DNA from: an uncultured Verrucomicrobia subdivision 3 bacterium
Lineage (GTDB): Bacteria; Verrucomicrobiota; Verrucomicrobiia; Limisphaerales; UBA11358
Direction: 5' to 3'
Length of the DNA: 64,000 nucleotides
Assembly: GCA_903944085.1 (NCBI GenBank)
Contig: CAJAQO010000187.1
Location: forward strand, 1-64,000
Position numbers and translations under genes: made by a program. The notes under the pieces were generated by a model that saw nothing but the letters and a program-made list of their open reading frames with translations, was not told the origin of the DNA and did no database searches. Shown here piece by piece: positions 23,918 to 31,233 of this stretch (within the stretch, counting starts at the first letter, position 1; every line of letters begins with the position of its first letter).

Positions 23918-24802
23918 ATGACGCAGAAGAAGATCAAACTCCCTCACCCGGCCTTCGGCCATCCTCTCCCCAGCGGATGCGGAGCGGGACGGGGTGCGGG
24001 GCGCGCGCACGTCCTTTCCGTGTCCGCGCTGCGCATTGAGCGCTCCGGCACGGTGATTCTGGACGACGTGAACTGGCGGGTGCGACCGCGCGAACACTGG
24101 GTCATCCTGGGCGCAAACGGCTCCGGCAAAACCTCCTTGTTGAGCGCCTTGACCGGTTATCTGATGCCCACGAGCGGGCAAATTTCCGTGCTCGGCGAAA
24201 CCTATGGTGAATCCGACTGGCGCGAGTTGCGCAAAAAAATCGGTCTCGTCAGCTCCTCCGTGCGGCAGATGATGTCCGACGAGGAGCCGGCGCTGGAAAC
24301 GGTCGCCAGCGGCAAATACGCGATGATAGATTTCTGGGGGCGGCTGACGCGCACTGAAAAAGCCGGGGCGCTGAAACTGCTGCGGCAGGTCGAGTGCGGC
24401 CATCTGGCAGAGCGGCCGTGGCGCGTGCTGTCGCAAGGCGAACGCCAGCGCGTGCTGATTGGCCGCGCGCTGATGGCCAAGCCGCGCGTTTTGATTTTGG
24501 ACGAGCCTTGCGCCGGGCTGGACCCCGCCGCGCGTGAACATTTTCTGCAATTCCTCCAGCGGCTCGGCCAAAACAAAGATGCGCCGACGCTGATTTTGGT
24601 GACGCATCACGTCGAGGAAATCATGCCCGTGTTTTCGCATGTGCTGATGCTGCAAAGCGGTCGCGTGCTGGCCGATGGCAAAACGGCGGACGTATTGAAC
24701 GCCAAAAATCTCTCCTGCGCGTTCGGTGCGCGGATGCAACTGCGCCGCTTTGACCGCCGTTACGCGCTGAAAGTCAGGCTGAAATCGCGCGCCCTGATGT
24801 GA
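23918..24802 (+). CDS. ABC transporter ATP-binding protein (YlmA-like)
   Basis: Single ATPase domain with Walker A GANGSGKTSLLSAL, signature LSQGERQRVLIGRAL, Walker B RVLILDEPCAGLDP and H-loop LVTHHVEEI, all in the usual order. No permease is nearby, as for the YlmA/ModF-like class. The first about 30 residues (PHPAFGHPLPSGCGAGRG) are not protein-like: they translate a common intergenic repeat (CCCTCACCCGGCC and on). A GTG at 24020, giving SALRIERSGTVILDDV, may be the original start. Confidence 0.9.
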   Translation: MTQKKIKLPHPAFGHPLPSGCGAGRGAGRAHVLSVSALRIERSGTVILDDVNWRVRPREHWVILGANGSGKTSLLSALTGYLMPTSGQISVLGETYGESDWRELRKKIGLVSSSVRQMMSDEEPALETVASGKYAMIDFWGRLTRTEKAGALKLLRQVECGHLAERPWRVLSQGERQRVLIGRALMAKPRVLILDEPCAGLDPAAREHFLQFLQRLGQNKDAPTLILVTHHVEEIMPVFSHVLMLQSGRVLADGKTADVLNAKNLSCAFGARMQLRRFDRRYALKVRLKSRALM

Positions 24803-25079
24803 GCGGGACTCGTGAGCGGGAGGGTTGCCGGCGCGCGGATGCTTCCTTCGCCTGATGCCCTGCTTGGCGACGGGTTGGATGCAGTGCGGCCAAAGCCAAC
24901 GGGGCTTGCGCAAAATCAATGGGTGGCTTTATCGCAGCGGCTTTTCATTTCTAAACGGTAATTGTGGTTTTGGAATCAACAATTTTCATTTATTTAACAT
25001 AAAGTCGTGTCAACTTGGCAGTTTAGTCTATTTACGAAGCGTTATTTGGTGTTAATGAAACATTTTTTAATCCATTTTT
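24803..25079. other. AT-rich intergenic stretch before the 21-base array
   Basis: Composition falls steeply after about 24,950. No coding frame is credible. A TAA at 25068-25070 closes the frame that then stays open through the array into the regulator gene. A GTGTTAAT copy at 25049-25056 resembles the array motif but is out of phase. Confidence 0.5.
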
Positions 25080-25289
25080 TTCTTTGTGCATATATGGTTG
25101 TTCTTTGTTAATAGCCATATATTCTTGGTTTACATATTTATTTTCTGCGTAAAGCCTATACAGTTCTTGGCAGCTACTATTTTTTTCTTAAGAAAGATAA
25201 GATTGTTCTTTGTTAATATGAAATTGTTCTCGTCAAATATTAACATATTCTCCTGTTATGGCATATTTGTCTTAAAATGCTTGACCAAA
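25080..25289 (+). repeat. 21-base-periodic TTCT motif array, ten units
   Basis: TTCT occurs at 25080, 25101, 25122, 25143, 25164, 25185, 25206, 25227 and 25248, exactly 21 bases apart each time; a tenth unit at 25269 has GTCT. The best units extend to TTCTTTGTTAATA (25101 and 25206). Position -2 is T in nine of ten, and a G three bases after the core is common. The rest of each unit varies. 21 bases equals two DNA turns, so the cores lie on one face. The plus frame in phase with TTC is open throughout and runs into the next gene, giving a Phe-led seven-residue rhythm. I know of no described class that this fits. Confidence 0.85.
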
Positions 25290-25316
25290 TGCGGCGGCGA
25301 TGCGAAAACATCGGAC

Positions 25317-25697
25317 ATGAATGCGTCTGCTTCGATCGCCCATGCGCCCGAAACCGCCTCGAATCCGACCGGCGCGTCGCCCAATCCGTCCAGTGCGGCA
25401 CCGGTTCCGGAAATGATGAAGGTCAAGCACTTGAGCCGCGTGCTCAATGGGATCGCCCGCTGGCGCATCCTGCGCGAACTCGCCAAAGGCGAGGCATTGC
25501 CCGTGAAAGAGCTGGCCCTGCGGGCGGGTTGCCCGGCAGCGAGTGCCTCCAAGCACATGTTGGTGCTCAAAAAGGCGGGCGTGGTGACGGTGGGCTACGG
25601 CCGGCTTTACAAATTATCGCCCCACTTGCAACCGGAGCCGGGCTGCCTGCGGCTGGACCTCGGCCATTGCATCATCAAGCTGGATACGAAGTGGTGA
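25317..25697 (+). CDS. ArsR-like winged-helix regulator
   Basis: 126 residues. Residues 1-33 are Ala/Ser/Pro-rich and disordered; residues 35-100 form a winged helix, with LSRVLNGIARWRILRELAKG, LPVKELALRAGCPAASASKH, MLVLKKAGVVTVGYGRLYKL. There are no paired Cys/His sites like those of metal-sensing ArsR proteins. The ATG at 25317 is preferred: the frame is open 77 codons further up through the periodic array, but composition changes abruptly there. It lies 27 bases past the array, so it may bind the array and regulate itself. No partner gene lies on the same strand. Confidence 0.8.
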   Translation: MNASASIAHAPETASNPTGASPNPSSAAPVPEMMKVKHLSRVLNGIARWRILRELAKGEALPVKELALRAGCPAASASKHMLVLKKAGVVTVGYGRLYKLSPHLQPEPGCLRLDLGHCIIKLDTKW

Positions 25698-25698
25698 A

Positions 25699-26070
25699 CT
25701 AACCCAAAGCAGCGAGTATCTTGCGGAATTTAATTTTCAAACCCACTGCCGGACCAACGGATGCAATTCCAGTTTCGGCAAATTGTCTAGCCTCTGAAGT
25801 GCGACCTAAATGCGCAGCAATCCGACATAAGGCGAGCGCACGCCAGACGTGAGATGGATGCCGAGGCACACGCCATTGGCCACCATGAATAGAACCTGGC
25901 ACATGGATAACATGAATCACCTCGCCCATCGTGCGTCGGCAGGTGGTGCCTGATGCCCGAAAGCCATCCGCGACAAGAACTGGCTTCAGGACTTCCTTTA
26001 TTTGCAAGTTGAATTGGTCTCGTTCAGGCATAGGCTGCGCAAGGTAGCGGCCAAAGGTATCATTGAACAA
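25699..26070 (-). pseudogene. DUF4304-type protein with internal deletion
   Basis: The N-terminal part from about residue 14 (ERDQFNLQIKEVLKPVLVAD, then GFRASGTTCRRTMGEVIHVI) looks like the start of a DUF4304 protein. The C-terminal part (HVWRALALCRIAAHLGRTSE, then FAETGIASVGPAVGLKIKFR) looks like its end. The middle beta-rich part of about 50-80 residues seems to be missing between GSIHGGQ and RVPRHPSH. An internal ATG at 26031 is the likely original start. It is downstream of a broken toxin gene. DUF4304 has no known function. Confidence 0.55.
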
Positions 26071-26145
26071 TTTCCAATGTTCCCCGTTCCATTTAGCGCT
26101 GTCTTTTTAGCGCCGTGCCACCCCCTTGTCCGGCGACGTTTCAAG

Positions 26146-26427
26146 TCAATAGCCTTCGTCGTGCGTGCCGATGCTTGCGAGCAGGATGGCTTCCTGTCCT
26201 TGATGGCGAACAAACTGAAAGACGATGCGCAAATCGTATCCGGCACTGCTCGCCTATGAGCCAGCGAGCCGGCCCTTGAGCTTGTGGGTCTTGCGTTGCG
26301 GATGAAAAGCATCTTCGGCCAGCAAGGTGAGCCTGGCTTGAAGTTCCGCCGCCAGTTGCGGCTGCTTGCGGGCATGCCGGCGGCCAGCGTGAAGGAACGC
26401 CGCCGAGGGCAGAAGCGGCCGTTTCAA
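26146..26427 (-). pseudogene. RelE/ParE-type toxin with in-frame stop
   Basis: A TTG start at 26427 overlaps the antitoxin stop (TTGA), the usual coupling in type II toxin-antitoxin pairs. The frame reads LTLLAEDAFHPQRKTHKLKG, RLAGS, then TAG at 26254-26256 (codon 58), then SSAGYDLRIVFQF and EAILLASIGTHDEGY with a stop at 26146-26148. This is the RelE-like fold, in which a Trp is usual where the TAG stands. A single TGG-to-TAG change would explain the loss. The family cleaves mRNA on the ribosome; here the product would be a non-functional half unless the stop is read through. Confidence 0.72.
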
Positions 26428-26630
26428 GCAAAAAGGCGTTTGACGATTTGCGCCGGGGTGGCCGGACGGAGACGACCGGTCTTGAATTCACGCCGCGCGG
26501 ACTTGACGGCTGCGACCAGTTCGGCCCGGCGATGTTCCGCGAGCCGACGCTGAAGAACCTCGACGAGCGATTCCTGATCTTCGATGGCCAAGTCATCGGC
26601 GGAGTCGAGAACTTGCGCGAACTTTGTCAT
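26424..26630 (-). CDS. antitoxin of a RelE-type pair
   Basis: 68 residues, acidic and helical (VLDSADDLAIEDQESLVEVL) then basic (RRAELVAAVKSARREFKTGR), ending PATPAQIVKRLF. Size and pattern fit the small antitoxins paired with RelE/StbE toxins, and the next gene on the strand is such a toxin, with a 4-base overlap. The antitoxin frame is intact while the toxin is not, as expected when loss starts with the toxin. Confidence 0.7.
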   Translation of the reverse strand: MTKFAQVLDSADDLAIEDQESLVEVLQRRLAEHRRAELVAAVKSARREFKTGRLRPATPAQIVKRLFA

Positions 26631-26639
26631 GGCCCAAAC

Positions 26640-28079
26640 CTAGCACGGCACCGGACTTTGGGAAACGATGTTTTTTTGCCCCCAGCCGAAGAGTTGCTTG
26701 GCCTTGATGACCTCGAAGATTTGCGGCGGGATGAGCTGCGCGAGCGCTTCGTCGCCGGCATGGATTTTGGCCAGCACTTCGCCGGAATAAATCTTGAGGC
26801 TGGCGGCGTTGAAGTGGGTGATGTTCTCGATGAACTTGTTTTCGACGAGGTGCGCGTAGAGATGCCGCAGGTGCGGGGCCACGTCGAGGTTTTCCACGGT
26901 GAACAGCTTGCCGGTCTTCTTGTCCAGCGAGGGATAGACGTAAAGCTTCGCGCCGTTCTTGAAGAGCTGGCCGAGGGATTCCATGAGCCCGCCGGGCAGG
27001 TCGGTGTAAAATTTCTCATCCATCACGTCGCGCAACCGCACGAGGCCGATGGGCAGGCCGATGGGCTTCTGCGTGTGGCGCGAGAGGTAGGTCACGAGCC
27101 GGTGGTAGCGAAGAAAATTGGAAATTAACACGGGCTTGCCCAGCGCGCCGAGCGTGTCCACGCGGTCGAGGAAGTCGCGATGATCAATGGCGTCGCCCAC
27201 TTGCAACTGGCGCAGGGTCATTTCAAACATGGCCACGGGCGCTTCGCCTTGCAATGCGGGTTCTTGGAGGAACATTTCTTGCGCGCGATCCATCATGTCG
27301 AGCATCGGGTTGGTCAACGGGCGAAAGCTGCCGCGTTCGAGCAGCACGGGCTTTTTGTAGAGGAGTTCGCTGGGAATCACGCTCTCGCCATCGGCGGTGA
27401 ACATGGCGGCTTCGGTGAGCCATTGCTGCACGAGCTGCAGCGCCATGAGCCGGTTGTCCACGCTGGCAAACGCCGGGCCGGTGAATTTGATCATGTCCAC
27501 CTCCACGCGCAGGCTGGTCAGGCCGTCCATGAGCGCGCCGATGAGACGCTCCGGCTCGATGTGCTGGTAGAAGGCCGCGTGAATCAGATTCACGCCGATG
27601 ATGCCGACGGTCTCCTGCTGGCGCATCGTCTCGGTGTCCAGCAAGCGCACATGGATGATGATGGTGGACGGGGCGTTGCGCGGGAGCGTCTGGAACTTGA
27701 TGCCGAGCCAGCCGTGGCCGCCCTCCTCGCCGGTCTTGGCAATGTGCTTGGTGGTGACAGTGTTCGCAAACGCGAAGAAGGTGGACTTGTCGCCGCGCGT
27801 CTTGTCGAGGCGTTGCAGCAGCAGGTCAAATTCCAGGTCGAGCATGGACTGGAGACGTTTGCGGCTGACATAGCGTTCGGCCGGGCCGTAAATGGCGTCG
27901 CTCACGGCCATGTCATACGCGGAAATGGTTTTGGCCACGGTGCCGGAGGCCTTGCCGACGTGGAAAAACCAGCGGGCAACTTCCTGGCCGGCGCCAATTT
28001 CGGCAAAGGTGCCGTATTTCTTGGCGTCGAGGTTGATCTGGAGGGCTTTCTGGCCGGTGTTCAGCTTGTCTTTGGTCAT
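26640..28079 (-). CDS. conserved protein of unknown function (479 aa)
   Basis: Start at 28079 with a good ribosome site (GAGGAAAC). The protein begins TKDKLNTGQKALQINLDAKK and continues YGTFAEIGAGQEVARWFF. I recall this family as widely distributed and misannotated under several names, including TonB-dependent receptor, but no such domain is visible: there is no signal peptide, transmembrane helix or nucleotide-binding motif. It has long conserved blocks such as RLLDTETMRQQETVGIIGVN and EVDMIKFTGPAFASVDNRLM, so it is likely a cytoplasmic enzyme or structural protein. It is 10 bases downstream of the antitoxin start but not obviously linked. Confidence 0.8.
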   Translation of the reverse strand: MTKDKLNTGQKALQINLDAKKYGTFAEIGAGQEVARWFFHVGKASGTVAKTISAYDMAVSDAIYGPAERYVSRKRLQSMLDLEFDLLLQRLDKTRGDKSTFFAFANTVTTKHIAKTGEEGGHGWLGIKFQTLPRNAPSTIIIHVRLLDTETMRQQETVGIIGVNLIHAAFYQHIEPERLIGALMDGLTSLRVEVDMIKFTGPAFASVDNRLMALQLVQQWLTEAAMFTADGESVIPSELLYKKPVLLERGSFRPLTNPMLDMMDRAQEMFLQEPALQGEAPVAMFEMTLRQLQVGDAIDHRDFLDRVDTLGALGKPVLISNFLRYHRLVTYLSRHTQKPIGLPIGLVRLRDVMDEKFYTDLPGGLMESLGQLFKNGAKLYVYPSLDKKTGKLFTVENLDVAPHLRHLYAHLVENKFIENITHFNAASLKIYSGEVLAKIHAGDEALAQLIPPQIFEVIKAKQLFGWGQKNIVSQSPVPC

Positions 28080-28353
28080 TGTTTCCTCGCGGCGCACGAT
28101 ACACAAAATCCGCCGGCTGTCCAACATCGTCCTGCTGAAAAAAAGCCGGCGAGCGAAGGCATCCGCTGGCACCGCGCCGCCATCAGCGGCCGGGCGACGG
28201 GCAACCGGGACATTTCGGATTTGAATTTTGGGGGCGCACGGGTGTATTCAAAGGAGCGGAAAGATGTCAGCTCCAGTTGCCAAGCCAAACCGCGAAAGAT
28301 AAAAGCCAAAAAGAATTTCAATCGCCAGCCGAAATTGCGAAGGTAGCCCGACG

Positions 28354-29535
28354 GTGCCGGCCAAAAACCAGAACCAACCGAAACCAATGACACCACCCAC
28401 CCAAAAACAGGCGCGCATCATGTGGTTCGCGTTGACCGGACTGGCGATGGCCACGGTCATCGCGCTCATCGTGGCGGCGATTTGGGGACTCGGTCGCGTG
28501 CTGAACTTGTTAAGCCCGGTGCTGTGGCCGCTGGCGGTGGCGGCGGTCGTGGCGTGCCTGTTGTCGCCGGTGGTGGACTACTTGGAAGGCAAAAAAATTC
28601 CCCGGTCGCGGGCGATCCTGCTGGTTTTCGTCATGGCTTTTGCGCTCGTGCTGGGCGTGCTGGCGAGCGTCATTCCGCAAGTCGTGTTGGAAACGGAAGA
28701 ATTGGCGTCCAATGTTCCCGAATACGCCCAGCGTCTGCAATCGCACATCAACGCCTTTCTCGCGCAGCCGCCGGAATTTCTCCGCCACTTCCTGCCGCCG
28801 CCGCAAACGCCGCCGACTGCGAACGCCGCTGGCAATCCGAACAATCCCGCGCTGGCCTCGGCCACGACCTGGCTCACCGGCAGCCTGCCGGAGATGAGTT
28901 CCTGGCTCCTCAGCCGCATCGTGCAAGTCGCGTCCGGCTTCGGGCTGCTGGCCGGGCTGGCGCTGATACCGGTTTACGCGTTTCATTTTCTGCTGCAGAA
29001 GCGCGGCATTGAAAGTCATTGGCGGGAATATCTGCCGTTGCGGGATTCGCGCGCGAAAGAGGAACTGGTGTTTGTCCTCGAATCCATCCGGCAATATCTC
29101 GTCGCCTATTTTCGCGGGCAGGTGCTGGTGGCGATTTGCGATGCGGTGCTTTACACGGTCGGCTTTCTGGCCGTCGGCGTGAACTACGCCTTTCTGCTCG
29201 GCTTCGCGGCGGTGCTGCTGACGATGATCCCGTTTCTGGGCGCGCTGGTGATTGGCATCACGGCGCTCACGCTGGCCTTCGTGCAATACGGTGACTGGCA
29301 GCATCCGGCGCTAGTGCTCGCGGTCGTCGCCGTGGTGCAAACGCTCGAAGGCCTGGTCATCTCACCCAAGATCATGGGCAACCGCGTCGGGCTGCCGCCG
29401 TTGGCCATCATCATCGCGGTGATGGCGGGAACCACTTTGCTCGGCGGCATCCTCGGCGGCATCCTGGCCATCCCGCTCGCCGCCGCACTGCGCGTGATCA
29501 TGTTCCGCTACGTTTGGAAAAAGCGCGAGGCGTGA
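28354..29535 (+). CDS. AI-2E family transporter (PerM/YdiK type)
   Basis: Inner-membrane protein of the AI-2E exporter/permease family; members export autoinducer-2, act as ion antiporters or have unknown substrates. There are about eight transmembrane helices: pairs near residues 25-60 and 87-115, a periplasmic loop with NVPEYAQRLQSHINAFL, then helices from 200 on. The family block VGVNYAFLLGFAAVLLTMIP, followed by FLGALVIGI, is near residue 275, and VQTLEGLVISPKIMGNRVGL is near 330. The GTG at 28354 has GAAGG before it; ATG at 28387 is the alternative. 28080-28353 upstream holds nothing convincing. Confidence 0.9.
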   Translation: MPAKNQNQPKPMTPPTQKQARIMWFALTGLAMATVIALIVAAIWGLGRVLNLLSPVLWPLAVAAVVACLLSPVVDYLEGKKIPRSRAILLVFVMAFALVLGVLASVIPQVVLETEELASNVPEYAQRLQSHINAFLAQPPEFLRHFLPPPQTPPTANAAGNPNNPALASATTWLTGSLPEMSSWLLSRIVQVASGFGLLAGLALIPVYAFHFLLQKRGIESHWREYLPLRDSRAKEELVFVLESIRQYLVAYFRGQVLVAICDAVLYTVGFLAVGVNYAFLLGFAAVLLTMIPFLGALVIGITALTLAFVQYGDWQHPALVLAVVAVVQTLEGLVISPKIMGNRVGLPPLAIIIAVMAGTTLLGGILGGILAIPLAAALRVIMFRYVWKKREA

Positions 29536-29580
29536 ATCGCCCTCGCTCGACTTCGCGCAAAAATTTGGTAATGTGTATTC

Positions 29581-30783
29581 GTGAGTTTTGTCTCTGAATT
29601 CAATTCGTTGCCGCTGGCTGCGCTCGTCAAGCAATCGCTCGGCACCAGCACCGCCGCTGCGCGCGAGGCCGCCGGCAAAACCAAAATCAATCTCGCCGAT
29701 TTCGCCGCGCTCATTTCGCCGGCGGCTGCGGAAAATCTGGAAGCGATGGGCCAGCGCGCGCATTTGATGACGCAGCAGCGCTTCGGCAAAACCATCCGGC
29801 TGTTCGCGCCGCTCTACCTTTCCAACGAGTGCATCAACAACTGCTCCTACTGCGGCTTCTCGCGCGACAACCCGATTCTGCGCGTGACGCTCTCGCTTGA
29901 CGAAATGCGGCAGGAAGCGCAGGCGCTCAAGGCGCAGGGCTTCCGCAACATTTTGCTCGTGGCGGGCGAACATCCGAAATTTGTTTCCAACGGCTATATG
30001 CGCGACTGCATCGCCGCGCTGCATCCCGACTGGCCGAGCATTTCGCTCGAAGTCGGGCCGATGGAAATCGAGGAATATCGTCCGCTCGTCGCCGCCGGCG
30101 CGGACGGGTTGGTGGTTTATCAGGAAACTTACGACCGCAAAGTTTATGCGGACTTGCACACCGCCGGGCCGAAACGGAATTTCGACTGGCGGCTGGAAAC
30201 GCCCGAGCGCGCCTACGCCGCCGGCTTTCGTCGGCTCGGCATCAGCCCGCTTTACGGTCTCGCCGACTGGCGCTGGGAAGCGTTGAGCGCGGCGGCGCAC
30301 GCGGATTATCTTTTGCGCAACTGCTGGAAAGCGGCGCTGACGATTTCCACCGTGCGGATGCGGCCCTGCGCCGGCGAGTTCGAACCGCTCACGCACATCA
30401 GCGACCGCGAACTGGCACAACTGATTTGCGCCATTCGCCTGATGTTTCCCGATGTCGGCATCGTGCTTTCGACGCGCGAGACGCCGAAGTTGCGCAACGG
30501 TTTGATTCCGCTCGGCGTGACGATGATGAGCGCTGGCGCGCGCACCGAGCCGGGCGGCTACACCGGCGCGGGCAAGGAACGCATCCATCACACCGAGCGC
30601 GGCATCATCAAGGAACTCGTGTCCGGCGCCAGCGAATGGGCACCGCAGACGAATCATCCGACGAACGCCACCGGGCAGTTCAACGTCGGCGATGAACGCC
30701 CGCCGCAGGAAGTCGCAGAATTGATCCGCCAGCTTGGCTACGAGCCGGTGTGGAAGGATTGGGACGCGGCGCTGACGATGTGA
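29581..30783 (+). CDS. thiH: 2-iminoacetate synthase ThiH (radical SAM)
   Basis: Radical SAM tyrosine lyase making dehydroglycine for the thiazole ring of thiamine. It has the cluster motif CINNCSYCGF (Cys 81, 85 and 88; C-x3-C-x2-C) after RLFAPLYLSNE. The blocks GFRNILLVAGEHP, LEVGPMEIEEY and GLVVYQETYDRKVYADLHTA followed by GPKRNFDWRLE are specific for ThiH rather than MqnC/MqnE. The C-terminal block MSAGARTEPGGYTG also fits. GTG start; 400 residues, normal. No other thiamine gene lies nearby. Confidence 0.94.
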   Translation: MSFVSEFNSLPLAALVKQSLGTSTAAAREAAGKTKINLADFAALISPAAAENLEAMGQRAHLMTQQRFGKTIRLFAPLYLSNECINNCSYCGFSRDNPILRVTLSLDEMRQEAQALKAQGFRNILLVAGEHPKFVSNGYMRDCIAALHPDWPSISLEVGPMEIEEYRPLVAAGADGLVVYQETYDRKVYADLHTAGPKRNFDWRLETPERAYAAGFRRLGISPLYGLADWRWEALSAAAHADYLLRNCWKAALTISTVRMRPCAGEFEPLTHISDRELAQLICAIRLMFPDVGIVLSTRETPKLRNGLIPLGVTMMSAGARTEPGGYTGAGKERIHHTERGIIKELVSGASEWAPQTNHPTNATGQFNVGDERPPQEVAELIRQLGYEPVWKDWDAALTM

Positions 30784-30998
30784 AAGAATAATCCCGGAAC
30801 AAATTTCGCCTCGTAAAAATCGCAACCGTAAAATCGGTGCAAATTACTTTTTGACGCCCGCCGCTGTTTTTAGAAAAGTTGCTGCCGCACTCCATGCGGA
30901 ACCGGGGATCAGTCGGAAGTCTTTTGGCAAGCCAGCGTGCGAAAGGTTCGCACCCTGACCGGGGAATTTTTTTACCCCAAACCCGCCGGCTTTGGACG

Positions 30999-31043
30999 GC
31001 GCGGACAGGTCCGCGCTTTGGAACTGGGAGACCTGTCTCCCAG
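30999..31043. repeat. paired-hairpin repeat, locus B
   Basis: Palindromes GCGCGGACAGGTCCGCGC (30999-31016) and CTGGGAGACCTGTCTCCCAG (31024-31043) are separated by TTTGGAA. Read on the minus strand it aligns with locus A: CCAAAGCGCGGACCTGTCCG here against TCAAAGCGCCGACTTGTCGG there. The bases that differ are matched on both sides of each stem, so the folded shape is kept. Confidence 0.8.
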
Positions 31044-31183
31044 TCGGAAAGCGGCGACGTATTGCCCCCGATGGTCTTGATGCAAATCCGCGCGGGGTAG
31101 CCAACCAATGGGCGTCAGTCCGCGCCAGCCGGATATGGGTTTGGAGGTTGTGCGCGTCAAGTTCGGCAAATTGGTTTTTGATA

Positions 31184-31204
31184 AACGAATCAGAGTGATT
31201 CGTT
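31184..31204 (-). terminator. hairpin terminator after the GH51 gene
   Basis: Stem AACGAATCA/TGATTCGTT with a 3-base loop, 30 bases past the stop of the minus-strand GH51 gene. The T-run after it is weak, so it is only a probable terminator. Confidence 0.5.
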
Positions 31205-31233
31205 AACGCCTGTAAACTGTTTAAGAAATCAGT

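Larger units (their letters stand above)
30784..31233. other. gene-free gap with repeats
   Basis: No convincing gene on either strand; the short frames present are broken by the paired-hairpin repeat at 30999-31043. The stretch also holds the terminator-like hairpin at 31184-31204. Confidence 0.6.

Noticed and set aside
23396-24919. Minus-strand open frame of 507 codons opposite the TPR protein and ABC ATPase
   Set aside because: Opposite strand carries all ABC motifs; this frame has none.
25080-25289. CRISPR array
   Set aside because: The repeated core is only 4-8 bases with a 21-base period; CRISPR repeats are over 20 bases with spacers of about 30, and no cas gene is present.
28248-28286. 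Mini open frame with a good ribosome site (AAAGGAGCGG) after the 479-residue gene start
   Set aside because: Only about 12 codons; more likely chance in the intergenic gap.
27180-28346. Plus-strand open frame opposite the 479-residue protein
   Set aside because: Low-complexity His/Arg/Gly-rich translation, typical antisense shadow.
29362-30825. Minus-strand open frame opposite thiH
   Set aside because: thiH is complete with its cluster motif; the antisense frame has no features.
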